From: an uncultured Blautia sp.
GTDB taxonomy: Bacteria > Bacillota > Clostridia > Lachnospirales > Lachnospiraceae
Reading direction: 5' to 3'
Length of the DNA: 34,234 nt
NCBI GenBank assembly: GCA_900551075.1
Contig: URVB01000040.1
Location: 1 to 34,234 of the forward strand
Part shown: positions 13,803 to 23,398 of the stretch, one piece after another
How positions within the stretch are numbered: position 1 is the stretch's first letter
Layout: each line of letters starts with the position of its first letter
Notes under the pieces: generated by a model
Told to the model about the DNA's origin: nothing
Database searches by the model: none
What the model saw: the letters and a program-made list of their open reading frames with translations, nothing else
Position numbers and translations under genes: made by a program

Positions 13803-14786
13803 ATGGCCGGCGTAAGCAAGGAGCTGATCGAGCAGGCCCGGAATGCTGACCTGTTTGCCTATCTGCAATCCTATGAGCCAACGGTGTTAAAACGCGACGG
13901 GCCAAATTACCGGCATAAGGAACATGACAGCCTGGTCTATGTCACCGGAAAAAGATACTGGTACTGGAACAGCCGGGGGCGGAGCCTGAACGCTTTGGAC
14001 TACCTGATTGAGATTCGGGGATATGGCCTGGTGGACGCGGTAAACCGGCTTACCGGCGGAGAAATTCAAAATACCCAGCCGTCCAGGAAACCGGAAATTC
14101 AAAACCGGGCATATCAGGAACCGGAAAGAAAGCCGTTCTCCCTTCCCTGGGCGAAACGGTGTGCCACCTTCATGGTGTCCTACCTGCAGCGGCGAGGGAT
14201 CAGCAACGAAGTAATCAGCCGGTGCTTCAAGCTGGGGCTTTTATATGAGGCGAACTATAAGGGCGAAGCAGTGTGCGTGTTTGTGGGAAAAGACGATGCC
14301 GGGAAAGCCCGGTTTGCCTGTATGCGCAGTATCGGCGGGAATCTGAAAAAGGATGTGGGCGGCAGCGACAAACGTTTTAGCTTCTGCTATCCTCCCCAAA
14401 ATCCGGACAGCCGCCAGCTTGCGGTATTCGAGGCTCCCATAGACGCCCTTTCCCATGCTGCCCTTCAAGAACTGGAAGGCTGGAAATGGGATGGCTACCG
14501 CTTATCTTTAGGCGGCACTTCCCCCGTAGCCCTGGTTTCTTTTCTGGAACGGCACCCAAAGATCAGCCGGGTAACGCTTTACATGGACAATGACCTTGCC
14601 GGCCTTGTCAATGCCCGGAAGATCAAAGCGCTTCTGCGAAATGATAAGCGTTTTAAGCATATCCGGGTAGGGATCAACCCACCCCGCACCGGAAAGGACT
14701 ACAACGAAAAACTGCTGATTTTCAGGGAGCAGCATACAGACCGCCAACTACCAGGCCGCCGGAAACAGGCGGCTATTTCAATTTAA
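13803..14786 (+). CDS. DUF3991/Toprim primase-like protein
   Basis: This is a 327-residue protein. The N-terminal part (LIEQARNADLFAYLQSY, YWYWNSRGRS, NALDYLIEIRG) is the DnaG-like DUF3991 zinc-ribbon-derived domain, and the C-terminal half has a Toprim core: Glu in VFEAPIDAL and the acidic pair in LYMDNDLAG. Such proteins act as primases or primase-like partners in ICE replication. ATG 13803 has no good ribosome binding site. A strong AAAGGGGGCGA instead precedes a 12-codon frame starting at 13777 that ends just past this start, so translation is probably coupled to it. The GKDYN and NPPRTG motifs near the end match family members. Confidence 0.72.
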   Translation: MAGVSKELIEQARNADLFAYLQSYEPTVLKRDGPNYRHKEHDSLVYVTGKRYWYWNSRGRSLNALDYLIEIRGYGLVDAVNRLTGGEIQNTQPSRKPEIQNRAYQEPERKPFSLPWAKRCATFMVSYLQRRGISNEVISRCFKLGLLYEANYKGEAVCVFVGKDDAGKARFACMRSIGGNLKKDVGGSDKRFSFCYPPQNPDSRQLAVFEAPIDALSHAALQELEGWKWDGYRLSLGGTSPVALVSFLERHPKISRVTLYMDNDLAGLVNARKIKALLRNDKRFKHIRVGINPPRTGKDYNEKLLIFREQHTDRQLPGRRKQAAISI

Positions 14787-14799
14787 CAGGAGGAACAAA

Positions 14800-15081
14800 A
14801 TGAATACAGAACAGACCGTATTACAGATGATTGCCGGAGCCGCCAGGTGCCCGGAATATGACCCCGCTATGGTAAAGGGGCTGATGAAGAAACTGGATAT
14901 GAACGAAAGGGCCTTTGCCCTTCTGATGAATGTGTCGCCTTCCACGGTGCGCCTTTGGACTACCGGGGCAGCGCTGCCATGCGGAACGGCAAGGCGCCTC
15001 ATGCAGATTTATGAGACCGGGCCGGAAATCATCGGGAAGATCGTCGGGTACCACGAACCGGAAGAAAGGCAGGCACCGTAA
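14800..15081 (+). CDS. Small helix-turn-helix protein
   Basis: This 93-residue protein has an XRE/antitoxin-like helix-turn-helix in its centre (MNERAFALLMNVSPSTVRLW, then PCGTARRLMQIYE). It probably regulates the ICE gene block. ATG 14800 follows ACAGGAGG. Its stop overlaps the ATG of the next gene (TAATG), so it is cotranslated with it. No toxin gene is evident beside it. Confidence 0.7.
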   Translation: MNTEQTVLQMIAGAARCPEYDPAMVKGLMKKLDMNERAFALLMNVSPSTVRLWTTGAALPCGTARRLMQIYETGPEIIGKIVGYHEPEERQAP

Positions 15082-15980
15082 TGAAGCAGGAACTTTTACC
15101 GCAAATCCATTATGTCAAAGATACGGACATCACGAGGTTTGCCTACATGCTCCATGTGCTTGCCGGTGACTTCCTCCGGGAAAGTGAATTTAATATGCGT
15201 ACCCTTGCCACAGAAGTCCAGCCGGACGCCATTGCCATTATGGGGAAAAACCACATGTGGCTGTGTGCTGCCCTGGCAGCATACCGCACTACCGCAGACC
15301 TGCACCAGATGATTTTCACCACGGAATATATCGGGGCAAGGGCTTTCCTGTTCCATGCAGACAAAACCGAGGACCGTCACCAGTACGGTGATATTCTGAT
15401 GATGGATCTGGACACGCTGCGAAAGGATGTCAAAGCCTTTTCACAGCTCCCTTCCGGCGTCAGCGTCCAGGAGAAGGACGGGCAGGAAACGGTCATCAGC
15501 CTTGAAAAATGGCACGCAATGGAGCCCTACGAAAAATCAGCCCTGAAAAGCTGGGGTTTCCAGTATGCGCCGGAGACAATGACGGCCCTGCGGGAACATT
15601 ATGCGGAAGTCTTTGACCGTTGGAAAAGCCAGGCATTTACGGTTTCTGATGAATTTTTAGAAGAACGCCTTAATGTTGAGTACATGGAACGGGCGCAGAA
15701 CCCGGACACAGATAAATACCGCATACCGCTGGGAACTGCCAGGCAGATGCTCCTTTATGACGAGGCGCCGGTTTACCGGCTTCTCCCCTCCGGTGCGGAA
15801 AAGATACCGCCCATTGCGGCAGTCGCTACCGGGCTCTGGTATGAGAATTACCGGGAATTTGCCGTTGCGCCGGAGGATCTGGGGGCATTGGACCGGCTTT
15901 GCGGGCGGGAGGTGGAAAGGTTTCTGGGAAACAGGCCACAGCAGAACAAAGAGAAAACCGCTCCTGCCCCGGAGCGGTAA
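15081..15980 (+). CDS. ICE accessory protein of unknown function
   Basis: This is a 299-residue soluble protein. I cannot name its family with confidence. The C-terminal third (IPLGTARQMLLYDEAPVYRL, then GLWYENYREFAVAPEDLGA) has the pattern seen in several large-polyvalent-protein-type ICE proteins (DUF3849/YodL neighbourhoods). It overlaps the preceding HTH gene by one base and is followed 29 bp later by the metallopeptidase-like gene. No signal peptide, membrane segment or nucleotide-binding motif is seen. Confidence 0.55.
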   Translation: MKQELLPQIHYVKDTDITRFAYMLHVLAGDFLRESEFNMRTLATEVQPDAIAIMGKNHMWLCAALAAYRTTADLHQMIFTTEYIGARAFLFHADKTEDRHQYGDILMMDLDTLRKDVKAFSQLPSGVSVQEKDGQETVISLEKWHAMEPYEKSALKSWGFQYAPETMTALREHYAEVFDRWKSQAFTVSDEFLEERLNVEYMERAQNPDTDKYRIPLGTARQMLLYDEAPVYRLLPSGAEKIPPIAAVATGLWYENYREFAVAPEDLGALDRLCGREVERFLGNRPQQNKEKTAPAPER

Positions 15981-16009
15981 CTGTATGGACAGACTGGAGG
16001 TGATGCAGA

Positions 16010-18040
16010 TTGGCAAATACCATACAGCATGAAGATTTCGGGGAAAAGATCGGCGGCGCGAAAAAAGACCTTTGGAAAGACCGCGGCCTCTATGCGGATG
16101 ACCTTAGCAGCATGAATGAGCGTGAAGCAGAAAAATTTGTGAAAAAGGATAATGTCTGGAAGAAACCAGACTATCAGGCCATGCTTGACGCCGGGATTCC
16201 TCTCGGCGTTGTTTACTTTGTGAAGAAAGCACGCGACAGCCTGGGGGCTTCCCCGCAGTACCGGTACAGTGACGACACGCCGGAAAAACGGCTTGCCAGG
16301 CAGAAAGAATATATTGATACGGTCCGGCAGCTACAGACCGCGGTGGAGGATATTCAGACCGTGGCAGACGCTATGGGCGTCTATGACCGCTTCCTTGCAG
16401 GAAATGGCTATGTGGAGATGGTCCAGGGCTGGGGCAGCGGAATCCACTACTCCGCTACGGAAAAAGGCCGGAATAACCAGGTCATTACCGACAAGCTGGC
16501 GCGTACCCTTCATATCCGCTCTGCGGCATATTTTGAACGGGATTTCACACAGAAAGCAAAAAAGGAGCAGTTCGGTGTTCCCAAAGACCAGAAAGTGCCG
16601 GCAGGCTATGCGATCCATTTCTATGACGGGAAGAACGGCTATTCCAGAACCGGCGACTGGAAACCGAATACCTATTATGTTACAAAGGGATATTCAATTT
16701 TGCAGACAAATTTAGAATCCCATGAGGCAGCCCTCCGCTGGGCGAAAGAATTTGCCGGACAACGCAGCAAAAGCGGAAAGATCCGGTTTGTGCCCAGACA
16801 GCTTGAACATGTGCGCCGGGATGGGCCGGATTACCGGAGCGGCCAGGAAATAAACGGCCAGGATTACCTTGATACTTTCGGTTTCCGGGGAGGTGAATTT
16901 GGAAACTGGATGAACCAGAATGACCGGCAGGCTTCCCTTAACATGGGATTTGAGGCATTAAAGGATCTGGCGTCGGCATTGAAGATCAGTGACAAGGACA
17001 TTGCCTATCAGGGTGTGCTTGCAATCGCTTTTGGTGCCAGGGGCAGCGGCAACGCGGCGGCTCATTATGAACCGCTTCGGAAAGTGATTAACCTTACGAA
17101 AATGCACGGCGCCGGTTCCCTGGCGCATGAATGGTGGCATGGTTTTGATGATTACCTGGGTACGAAGATGGGGGCAAGGGGGCTTCTCTCCGAACAGCCC
17201 CACATTTACCCGCTGTTCAAAAAGCTGGTCGATACCATGAAGTATAAGCCGGAAAGCCAGGAACAGGCGGCAAGGCGTACCGAGATACAGAACGCACGTA
17301 TACAGAAAAATGCGGAAAGCTGGTTGGATTCTGCGGTGCTTGGTTCTCTGAAACATTATGGAGACGAAAGCACTCTGGAACAATATGCTGCCTTAAAGAC
17401 CGCTTTCCTCTCCGGGGAGCCGGGCACGGTGGAGAAAATCAGCGCCTTGAAAAAGCAGACTGCTGGGAGGGTAATTCCAAAAAGCGAGCGTGAACGCCTG
17501 GAATCTTTTGAGCGGATTCTTCACGGGATGCAGGAACAGGAAACACCGCAGATCGGGCGGACCGAAACGGACTACTACCGCAATTCCGTAAAAATGGGAA
17601 AGGAATGTGAAAAAGACGGCGGCTATTGGGACAGCAACGTGGAAATGACCGCCAGGGCCTTTGCCTGCTATGTCAAGGATAAGCTGCCTTATACTTCGGA
17701 TTATCTGGCAGGACACGCCGAGTGTGCGCTGACCCTTGTTGCCGATAAATCCGGGAACATGGAGCTTTTAAGGGCCTATCCCCAGGGCGAGGAACGAAAA
17801 GCGATCAACGCCGTCTTTGATGAAATCGTGGCGGATTTGAAATTGCAGCATATTCTCACCCATGAGGACATCACCCAGCCGCTCCCGGTAAAAAATATCC
17901 CGCTGGCAGAAAATGAACAGATTTCCATGTTCACGGACAACCGCCCTTCGGTGATTGGACAGCTTGCGGCGGTAAGACCAACAGAAAAAAGCACGCCGGC
18001 GCAGGCGGTTCCTAAGAAGTCCCATGCGCCGGAAATTTAA
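16010..18040 (+). CDS. LPD-domain zinc metallopeptidase-like ICE protein
   Basis: This is a 676-residue protein. The segment around 285 to 400 matches the large polyvalent protein-associated domain LPD1 (FGNWMNQNDRQASLNMGFEA, then ALKDLASALKIS) followed by the zinc-protease motif HEWWH at 373-377. A later EMTARAFACYV segment could give the third metal ligand. LPD proteins are often delivered with conjugating DNA and may counter host defences; that role is inferred. TTG 16010 is chosen because GGAGGTG lies 7 to 8 bases upstream and no in-frame ATG is near. It heads a run of accessory genes leading to pcfB and traG. Confidence 0.72.
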   Translation: MANTIQHEDFGEKIGGAKKDLWKDRGLYADDLSSMNEREAEKFVKKDNVWKKPDYQAMLDAGIPLGVVYFVKKARDSLGASPQYRYSDDTPEKRLARQKEYIDTVRQLQTAVEDIQTVADAMGVYDRFLAGNGYVEMVQGWGSGIHYSATEKGRNNQVITDKLARTLHIRSAAYFERDFTQKAKKEQFGVPKDQKVPAGYAIHFYDGKNGYSRTGDWKPNTYYVTKGYSILQTNLESHEAALRWAKEFAGQRSKSGKIRFVPRQLEHVRRDGPDYRSGQEINGQDYLDTFGFRGGEFGNWMNQNDRQASLNMGFEALKDLASALKISDKDIAYQGVLAIAFGARGSGNAAAHYEPLRKVINLTKMHGAGSLAHEWWHGFDDYLGTKMGARGLLSEQPHIYPLFKKLVDTMKYKPESQEQAARRTEIQNARIQKNAESWLDSAVLGSLKHYGDESTLEQYAALKTAFLSGEPGTVEKISALKKQTAGRVIPKSERERLESFERILHGMQEQETPQIGRTETDYYRNSVKMGKECEKDGGYWDSNVEMTARAFACYVKDKLPYTSDYLAGHAECALTLVADKSGNMELLRAYPQGEERKAINAVFDEIVADLKLQHILTHEDITQPLPVKNIPLAENEQISMFTDNRPSVIGQLAAVRPTEKSTPAQAVPKKSHAPEI

Positions 18041-18052
18041 GGAGGTGGAACA

Positions 18053-18880
18053 TTGGAAGAAAACAAGGATTATAAAGTTTACCGTTTCGACTATCTGACA
18101 GAAGGCAGCGAGCTAAAAATGGACCACAGCGTACATTGCGAGGACGTGGATATTTCTTCTCTGATTGTGCAGGGGCCGGATGCACTGGAGGCGCTGCTTC
18201 AAGACAGCATGAACAGCGAGCAGAAAGCCTTTGAAATCGTGCAGGCAGCGGCAAAGCAATGGGAAAAGCAGGCGGCGGAAACGCAGAAACTGAACCATGC
18301 GCTGGAATATCTGCGTACCCCGGAGGTTACGCACAGCAATAACCAGTGGCAGAAAAATGGCGGTTATCGGGATGGGGAAGAAATCAGCAACCGTGTTTAC
18401 AGCATGTCATGCAGCGTATGGGAGAAAACCCAATATAACCGGGAAACGAAAGAAAGCGTGCCGGTTGCCTGGTATGTGAGCTGGGATGTATATCTGAAAT
18501 CTCCAAAGAAAGGATATGGAAAACAGATTGCCGGACAGCGGGATAAACGCTATACGGACAAAGCCGCGGCCATGAAATACCTGGAGGGGCGCAAGAAAGC
18601 CTACGCCCATTTATTTACCGAAGTTTCCCCGCCGATCCCCCAGCAATATGAGAATCATTTCTCCGTTCACGGTGCCCTCCTTCCCGGTTATACAGTGGAA
18701 GGCAAAGAGCCGGTCAAAGCAGAACATACCGCCGCTGATATTTCAAAGGGCGGTATATCTGTGCCCGGAAAAACGGAAAAGACTTCTGTACTAGGGAAGT
18801 TATCGGCTGCAAAAACACAGGAAAAGGCAGTTCCCCATACAGGAGAAAAAACAAAAAACAAGGAGGAAATGAGCCGATGA
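18053..18880 (+). CDS. ICE accessory protein of unknown function
   Basis: This is a 275-residue protein with an acidic N-terminal half, a helical middle (KAFEIVQAAAKQWEKQAAET) and a region with many aromatic residues (AWYVSWDVYLKSPKKGYGKQ), ending in a disordered Lys/Thr/Glu-rich tail. I do not recognise a family. TTG 18053 follows AGGAGGTGG. It overlaps the next gene by 4 bp (ATGA). Position between the LPD protein and the YodL protein points to a role in element maintenance or transfer. Confidence 0.6.
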   Translation: MEENKDYKVYRFDYLTEGSELKMDHSVHCEDVDISSLIVQGPDALEALLQDSMNSEQKAFEIVQAAAKQWEKQAAETQKLNHALEYLRTPEVTHSNNQWQKNGGYRDGEEISNRVYSMSCSVWEKTQYNRETKESVPVAWYVSWDVYLKSPKKGYGKQIAGQRDKRYTDKAAAMKYLEGRKKAYAHLFTEVSPPIPQQYENHFSVHGALLPGYTVEGKEPVKAEHTAADISKGGISVPGKTEKTSVLGKLSAAKTQEKAVPHTGEKTKNKEEMSR

Positions 18881-19977
18881 AAGTTTTAATGGTGGAACCA
18901 GGGAAAGCCCCTTATGAGGCTGAACTTGACGGCAGCTTAAAGTCCATGCAGGAGGCAGTCGGCGGCAGCATAGAAGGCTACTACCCTTATGCGGAGCCTG
19001 TCGCGATTGTCTGCAATGATGAAGGGAAAATAAACGGGCTTCCCCTGAACCGGGCAATCTACAACCAGGACGGCGAAATGATTGAGATTATGGCAGGCAC
19101 CTTTTTCATAGCCGGTCTCGGCGAGGAAAGTTTTGCTGACCTCCCCGATCACTTTATGGAACAGTATAAGGAACAGTTCAAATACCCGGAGAAATTTTTC
19201 CGGCTGGCGGGTGAGATTGTTGCGGTGAAGCAGCCTCTCCCACCGGAGGAAAAACAGCAGCCGGCCCCTGTCATGGAGGAACCGGGCGGGGATGATGTAA
19301 GGCTTGACGAATCCACGGACCTGGCTTTCGACCTGGATGAATTTTTCAGGCAGAACAGCGGGGACTATGCAGACCTGTACCCGGATTCCCATGCAGAAAA
19401 GGAACGCATGGCGGACGATCTGCTTTCAGGAGATACCGGTAAAATCCGAATGAGGCTGGCAGCTTTTGAACGTGAGGAACACATGGAGGGAGAAACGGCG
19501 CCGCTTCTGGAACGTATTTCTGCCTATGAAAAAGAGTATGGGATCAGCGCTTATTCCATTTACCAGCTTGATTTATCGGACCATACAGACAACTTCCGTT
19601 TTATGTCCCTGGACTGGCTGGAAAGCAAAGGGCTTTCCGTGGACCGGGATAATTACCGGATGGTCTATGCAATGCAGCAGGAACCGGGCGAAACGCTGGA
19701 GGACATTTACAGGCGGTTCAATATCGACCACCCGGAAGATTTTACGGGCCATTCCCTTTCCGTTTCCGATGTGGTAGTCCTGCATGGGAATGGCGCTGAT
19801 ACCGCCTATTATGTGGACAGTATCGGCTTTAAGGAGCTGCCGGGCTTCTTTGGTGCAGGAGCGCCGGAGGCTAAGCGGGATGTCTCGCTGCGGGAACAGC
19901 TTGACAATGCAAGGAAACAGGCGGCACAGGCAGAACCGAAAACACCGGATAAAAAGCGGGAACCGGAAAGGAGCTGA
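18877..19977 (+). CDS. DUF3846 and YodL domain ICE protein
   Basis: This is a 366-residue protein. Residues 1 to ~110 match DUF3846 (MKVLMVEPGKAPYEAELDGS, then NRAIYNQDGEMIEIMAGTFF). The middle is an acidic linker, and residues ~225 to 335 match the YodL domain (YSIYQLDLSDHTDNFRFMSL, then VSDVVVLHGNG). Both domains are common in Clostridia ICEs, with unknown biochemistry. It starts on the overlapping ATGA with the previous gene and is followed after 6 bp by another accessory gene, so it is part of a long operon. Confidence 0.75.
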   Translation: MKVLMVEPGKAPYEAELDGSLKSMQEAVGGSIEGYYPYAEPVAIVCNDEGKINGLPLNRAIYNQDGEMIEIMAGTFFIAGLGEESFADLPDHFMEQYKEQFKYPEKFFRLAGEIVAVKQPLPPEEKQQPAPVMEEPGGDDVRLDESTDLAFDLDEFFRQNSGDYADLYPDSHAEKERMADDLLSGDTGKIRMRLAAFEREEHMEGETAPLLERISAYEKEYGISAYSIYQLDLSDHTDNFRFMSLDWLESKGLSVDRDNYRMVYAMQQEPGETLEDIYRRFNIDHPEDFTGHSLSVSDVVVLHGNGADTAYYVDSIGFKELPGFFGAGAPEAKRDVSLREQLDNARKQAAQAEPKTPDKKREPERS

Positions 19978-19983
19978 TGACTT

Positions 19984-20799
19984 ATGCTGATGGCAGAACA
20001 GGAACCCTATGCCTTAATGGTGCAGCCGGATGATATGTTAATCAGCCCGCGGGAAGTAGACGAGCATTTCGGAACAATGGTCTGCTTTCACAGACGCTAC
20101 CAGTTGGGCGACGGTCACAATTACATTGACAAAGACGATTTCCTGCGGGAAATGTACTTAAACACGGTTGGCAACGATGAACGCGGAATGCAGCGGTATG
20201 AACGCATGGTAAATATGGCATGGAGCCGGCACATGACCGGGGAGCACCCGGACCCCCATGCGGTGGATGACCGGATGCTCCGTGTCATATCGGAAAAATA
20301 TCTCATGCTGCCGTTGTATCTTTACGATCATTCCGGCCTTGCCATGAGTACGGAGAGTTTTGCCGGAAAGGCGGTTCATGCAGAATGGGACAGCGGGCAG
20401 GTCGGCTGGATCTATGTTTCCAAGGAGGACGCCCTAAAGGAATTTGGCGGGGAGAAAATGACCGGCGCTGTCCGTAAACAGGCCGAGGATCTTATGCGGA
20501 GTGAAGTTGCCGTTTATGACGCCTATCTCCGCGGTGAGTGCTACGGATTTGAATTATATAAAAACGGCGTGCTCTCCGATAGCTGCTGGGGCTTCATCGG
20601 CGATTTGCAGGAGGCGTGCAAGGCAATGGCCGATTATCTCCCCAATGAGTGCAAAGGCATGGTGGAACATCTGGAGGAACGGGATCACCCCGCTTCCATT
20701 ATAAAGACGCTTCTGCACCATGCCAAAATTCAGGTGGAGCAGGCAGCCAAAGCCCATGACAGACAGCCGCGCCAGCAGGTGCTTAGTGAGGCACGCTAA
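19984..20799 (+). CDS. Conserved ICE/phage protein of unknown function
   Basis: This is a 271-residue soluble protein. Its centre has the recognisable pattern PLYLYDHSGLAMSTESF followed by WDSGQVGWIYVSKEDALKEF, which also occurs in phage and ICE proteins of unknown function. The C-terminal half includes CYGFELYKNG and SCWGFIGDL. ATG 19984 has AAAGGAG 10 bases upstream. It closes the accessory block before pcfB. Confidence 0.65.
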   Translation: MLMAEQEPYALMVQPDDMLISPREVDEHFGTMVCFHRRYQLGDGHNYIDKDDFLREMYLNTVGNDERGMQRYERMVNMAWSRHMTGEHPDPHAVDDRMLRVISEKYLMLPLYLYDHSGLAMSTESFAGKAVHAEWDSGQVGWIYVSKEDALKEFGGEKMTGAVRKQAEDLMRSEVAVYDAYLRGECYGFELYKNGVLSDSCWGFIGDLQEACKAMADYLPNECKGMVEHLEERDHPASIIKTLLHHAKIQVEQAAKAHDRQPRQQVLSEAR

Positions 20800-20836
20800 A
20801 AGTTAATGCCCCTATTTTCAAAGAAAGGAGGAACCC

Positions 20837-21307
20837 ATGCAGGAAGATTTGGAACAAAGAACCGTGTCCGTCTCGGTACAGGCGGCAAAGCTGTCCGGGC
20901 GTCTGCTGCGTGCCGCCATTGCCGCAGCGCTTCGGAAGATGGAACAGGAACGCAATACCCCGAAAGTCGGGCGCAACAGCATGAAACGGCTGGCCGGCAG
21001 GGACGGCGGTTCGGAAAATATCGAAGTGACCGGGCGGATTCGTTCTTTTGAGCGGTACGCAAGAAAACACCAGGTCCGCTATCACATTGAGAAAAATCCC
21101 GATACGTCGCCGCCTACCTGGACGGTCTATTTCAAGGCAAACCAGGCAGGTGCGCTGACGGCGGCATTTAAGGAATACACCAAGAAAGACCTTACCCGTG
21201 ATACCAGGCCGTCGCTGCTTTCCCAGCTTCATAAGTTTAAGGAGCTGGCACAGTCTCTTGGCCGTGACCGGGTAAAGAACAAAGAACACGGAGGGCCGGA
21301 GCGTTGA
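20837..21307 (+). CDS. pcfB: PcfB family (DUF3801) conjugation protein
   Basis: This 156-residue basic protein matches PcfB/DUF3801: an N-terminal helix (VSVQAAKLSGRLLRAAIAAA) and the segment VYFKANQAGALTAAFKEYTK. In pCF10, PcfB is an accessory factor needed for mating, and it lies next to the coupling protein gene pcfC. The same order is seen here, with a 4-bp overlap with the coupling-protein gene. ATG 20837 follows GAAAGGAGG. Confidence 0.82.
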   Translation: MQEDLEQRTVSVSVQAAKLSGRLLRAAIAAALRKMEQERNTPKVGRNSMKRLAGRDGGSENIEVTGRIRSFERYARKHQVRYHIEKNPDTSPPTWTVYFKANQAGALTAAFKEYTKKDLTRDTRPSLLSQLHKFKELAQSLGRDRVKNKEHGGPER

Positions 21308-23148
21308 AGATAAATACCGATACCCTGAAAAAATATCTGCTCCCGAACCTTCCTTATCTTATGTTTGTCCTGGTATTCGCCAATCTGGGCGAGGCTGTCC
21401 GTCTTGCCCCCGGTGCGGATGCTTCGGCAAAGCTCTTAGGGCTTAGCGACGGCTTTACAATGGCGTTTCAGAGTTGGTGGCCGGGAGCTGCCCTTGACTG
21501 GCTGGTGGGAATCTGCGGGGCCGCGCTTGTGCGGCTGATTGTCTATCTCAAAGGAAAGGATGCCAAGAAATACCGCAAAAATGTGGAATACGGTTCTGCC
21601 CGGTGGGGAAACAAAACGGATATTGCCCCTTTTATGGACCCAAAGCCGGAAAACAATATTATCCTGACCCAAAGTGAGGGGCTGATGCTTAGCGGCAGGC
21701 CGAAGAATCCGGCACATGCCCGCAATAAGAATGTTCTGGTTGTCGGCGGTTCGGGCAGCGGTAAGACAAGATTTTTTATTAAACCGAACCTCATGCAGAT
21801 GCACAGCTCTTACGTTGTTACCGATCCGAAAGGTACTGTCTTGTGTGAGGTAGGAAAAATGCTGCAGAGAGGCACGCCAAAGCTGGACAAGGATGGAAAA
21901 CCGGTGCGGAACAAAAATGGAAAAATCGTATATGAACCTTATAAAATAAGGGTGTTCAATACGATCAACTTTCAGAAAAGTATGCACTTTAACCCTTTCG
22001 CCTATATCCATTCCGAAAAGGACATATTAAAAATCGTCACCACGCTGATTGCCAATACCAAAGGGGAAGGCAAGGCCGGTGACGATTTCTGGGTCAAAGC
22101 GGAAACGCTTCTCTATACGGCGCTGATCGGCTATATCTACTACGAGGCCCCGACCAATGAACAGAATTTTGCCACGCTGGTAGAAATGCTGAACGCTATG
22201 GAGGTGCGGGAAGATGACGAAAGTTTCAAAAATGCGGTTGACCTGCTCTTTGACGCTCTGGAACAGAAAGACCCGGACCACTTTGCCGTAAGGCAGTATA
22301 AGAAATATAAGCTGGCGGCGGGCAAAACGGCGAAGTCAATCCTGATTTCCTGCGCTTCCCGCTTGGCTCCCTTCGACATTAAAGAGGTGCGGGAAATTAC
22401 CATGTATGACGAGCTGGATCTGGATATGCTGGGGGATGAAAAGACTGCCCTGTTCCTCATTATGAGCGATACGGACGGAACCTTTGCCTTCCTTATCAGC
22501 CTGATCTATTCAATCCTTTTCAACCGCCTGTGCGAGCGTGCGGATGATGTCTATGGAGGCAGGCTTCCGATCCATGTACGCTGCCTGATTGACGAGGCGG
22601 CCAATATCGGACAGATTCCCAACCTGGAGCGCCTGATGGCAACCATCCGTTCCAGGGAAATTTCAGCCTGTCTGGTGCTGCAGGCACAGAGCCAGTTAAA
22701 AGCCTTGTATAAGGACAACATGGACACCATTATCGGGAATTGTGACGCCAGCTTATTTTTAGGAGGCAAGGAAGAAACCACCCTGAAAAGCTGGAGCTCC
22801 CTTTTGGGAAAAGAGACCATTGATATGTATAACACCAGCGTCACCAAAGGCACCCAGGAATCCCACGGCCAGAATTTCCAGAAGTTAGGCAAGGATCTGA
22901 TGTCGGTAGACGAGCTGGCAGTTATGGACGGCGGCAAGTGCCTCCTGCAGATCAGGGGCGTGCGGCCTTTCCTTTCCCGGAAATATGATATTACTAAACA
23001 TCCGCGGTACAAATATCTTTCAGATTATGACAAGAAGAATACCTTTGACATTGAAAAATTCCTGTCTACCAAGTTGCCGATCCGCCCCGGTGAGCTGTAC
23101 CGCAATTATGAGATCACACCGGAGGATCTGGCAGCGCAGCCGGAATAA
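21304..23148 (+). CDS. traG: Type IV coupling protein, VirD4/TraG/PcfC family
   Basis: This is a 614-residue membrane ATPase that brings the relaxase-DNA complex to the mating channel. It has N-terminal membrane segments (about 12-30 and 62-82), Walker A GGSGSGKT at 148-155, the VTDPKGTVL pattern after it, and Walker B CLIDEAANIG with the acidic pair at 430-431. TTG 21304 overlaps the pcfB stop, so the two are translationally coupled. It is full length for the family. In other ICEs it is followed by maff2, as here. Confidence 0.95.
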   Translation: MKINTDTLKKYLLPNLPYLMFVLVFANLGEAVRLAPGADASAKLLGLSDGFTMAFQSWWPGAALDWLVGICGAALVRLIVYLKGKDAKKYRKNVEYGSARWGNKTDIAPFMDPKPENNIILTQSEGLMLSGRPKNPAHARNKNVLVVGGSGSGKTRFFIKPNLMQMHSSYVVTDPKGTVLCEVGKMLQRGTPKLDKDGKPVRNKNGKIVYEPYKIRVFNTINFQKSMHFNPFAYIHSEKDILKIVTTLIANTKGEGKAGDDFWVKAETLLYTALIGYIYYEAPTNEQNFATLVEMLNAMEVREDDESFKNAVDLLFDALEQKDPDHFAVRQYKKYKLAAGKTAKSILISCASRLAPFDIKEVREITMYDELDLDMLGDEKTALFLIMSDTDGTFAFLISLIYSILFNRLCERADDVYGGRLPIHVRCLIDEAANIGQIPNLERLMATIRSREISACLVLQAQSQLKALYKDNMDTIIGNCDASLFLGGKEETTLKSWSSLLGKETIDMYNTSVTKGTQESHGQNFQKLGKDLMSVDELAVMDGGKCLLQIRGVRPFLSRKYDITKHPRYKYLSDYDKKNTFDIEKFLSTKLPIRPGELYRNYEITPEDLAAQPE

Positions 23149-23219
23149 GTGAAGCAGCCAGTTACGCATTTTGCTGTGGCCGGCTTTTCTTTTGCCTTTT
23201 GGAAAGGAGGTGCTATTCT

Positions 23220-23236
23220 GAGAATCCGCGATTCTC
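23220..23236. repeat. Short perfect inverted repeat
   Basis: GAGAATC (23220-23226) and GATTCTC (23230-23236) flank CGC. It lies just after an isolated AAAGGAGG (23204-23210) that is followed by only a short frame, so it may be part of a leader structure before maff2. Confidence 0.4.
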
Positions 23237-23287
23237 CTGTATGACTGGAAAACTGAATATCCCCGCAGGCTTTGTCCTGCCCCCTCT

Positions 23288-23338
23288 GCCGTCTTTGTGT
23301 TTTATGCAAATTACTGAAAACACAAGGGCGGCTTTTTT
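23288..23338 (+). terminator. Strong intrinsic terminator before maff2
   Basis: GCCGTCTTTGTGTTTT (23288-23303) pairs with AAAACACAAGGGCGGC (23317-23332), 16 bp with two G-U pairs, followed by six T. It ends the traG transcript or attenuates expression of maff2 and the following transfer genes. Confidence 0.85.
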
Positions 23339-23398
23339 CGTTTCCGGCCAGACGGCCAACACAACTACATTTTATGAACATAAAGGAGGAACAAATTT

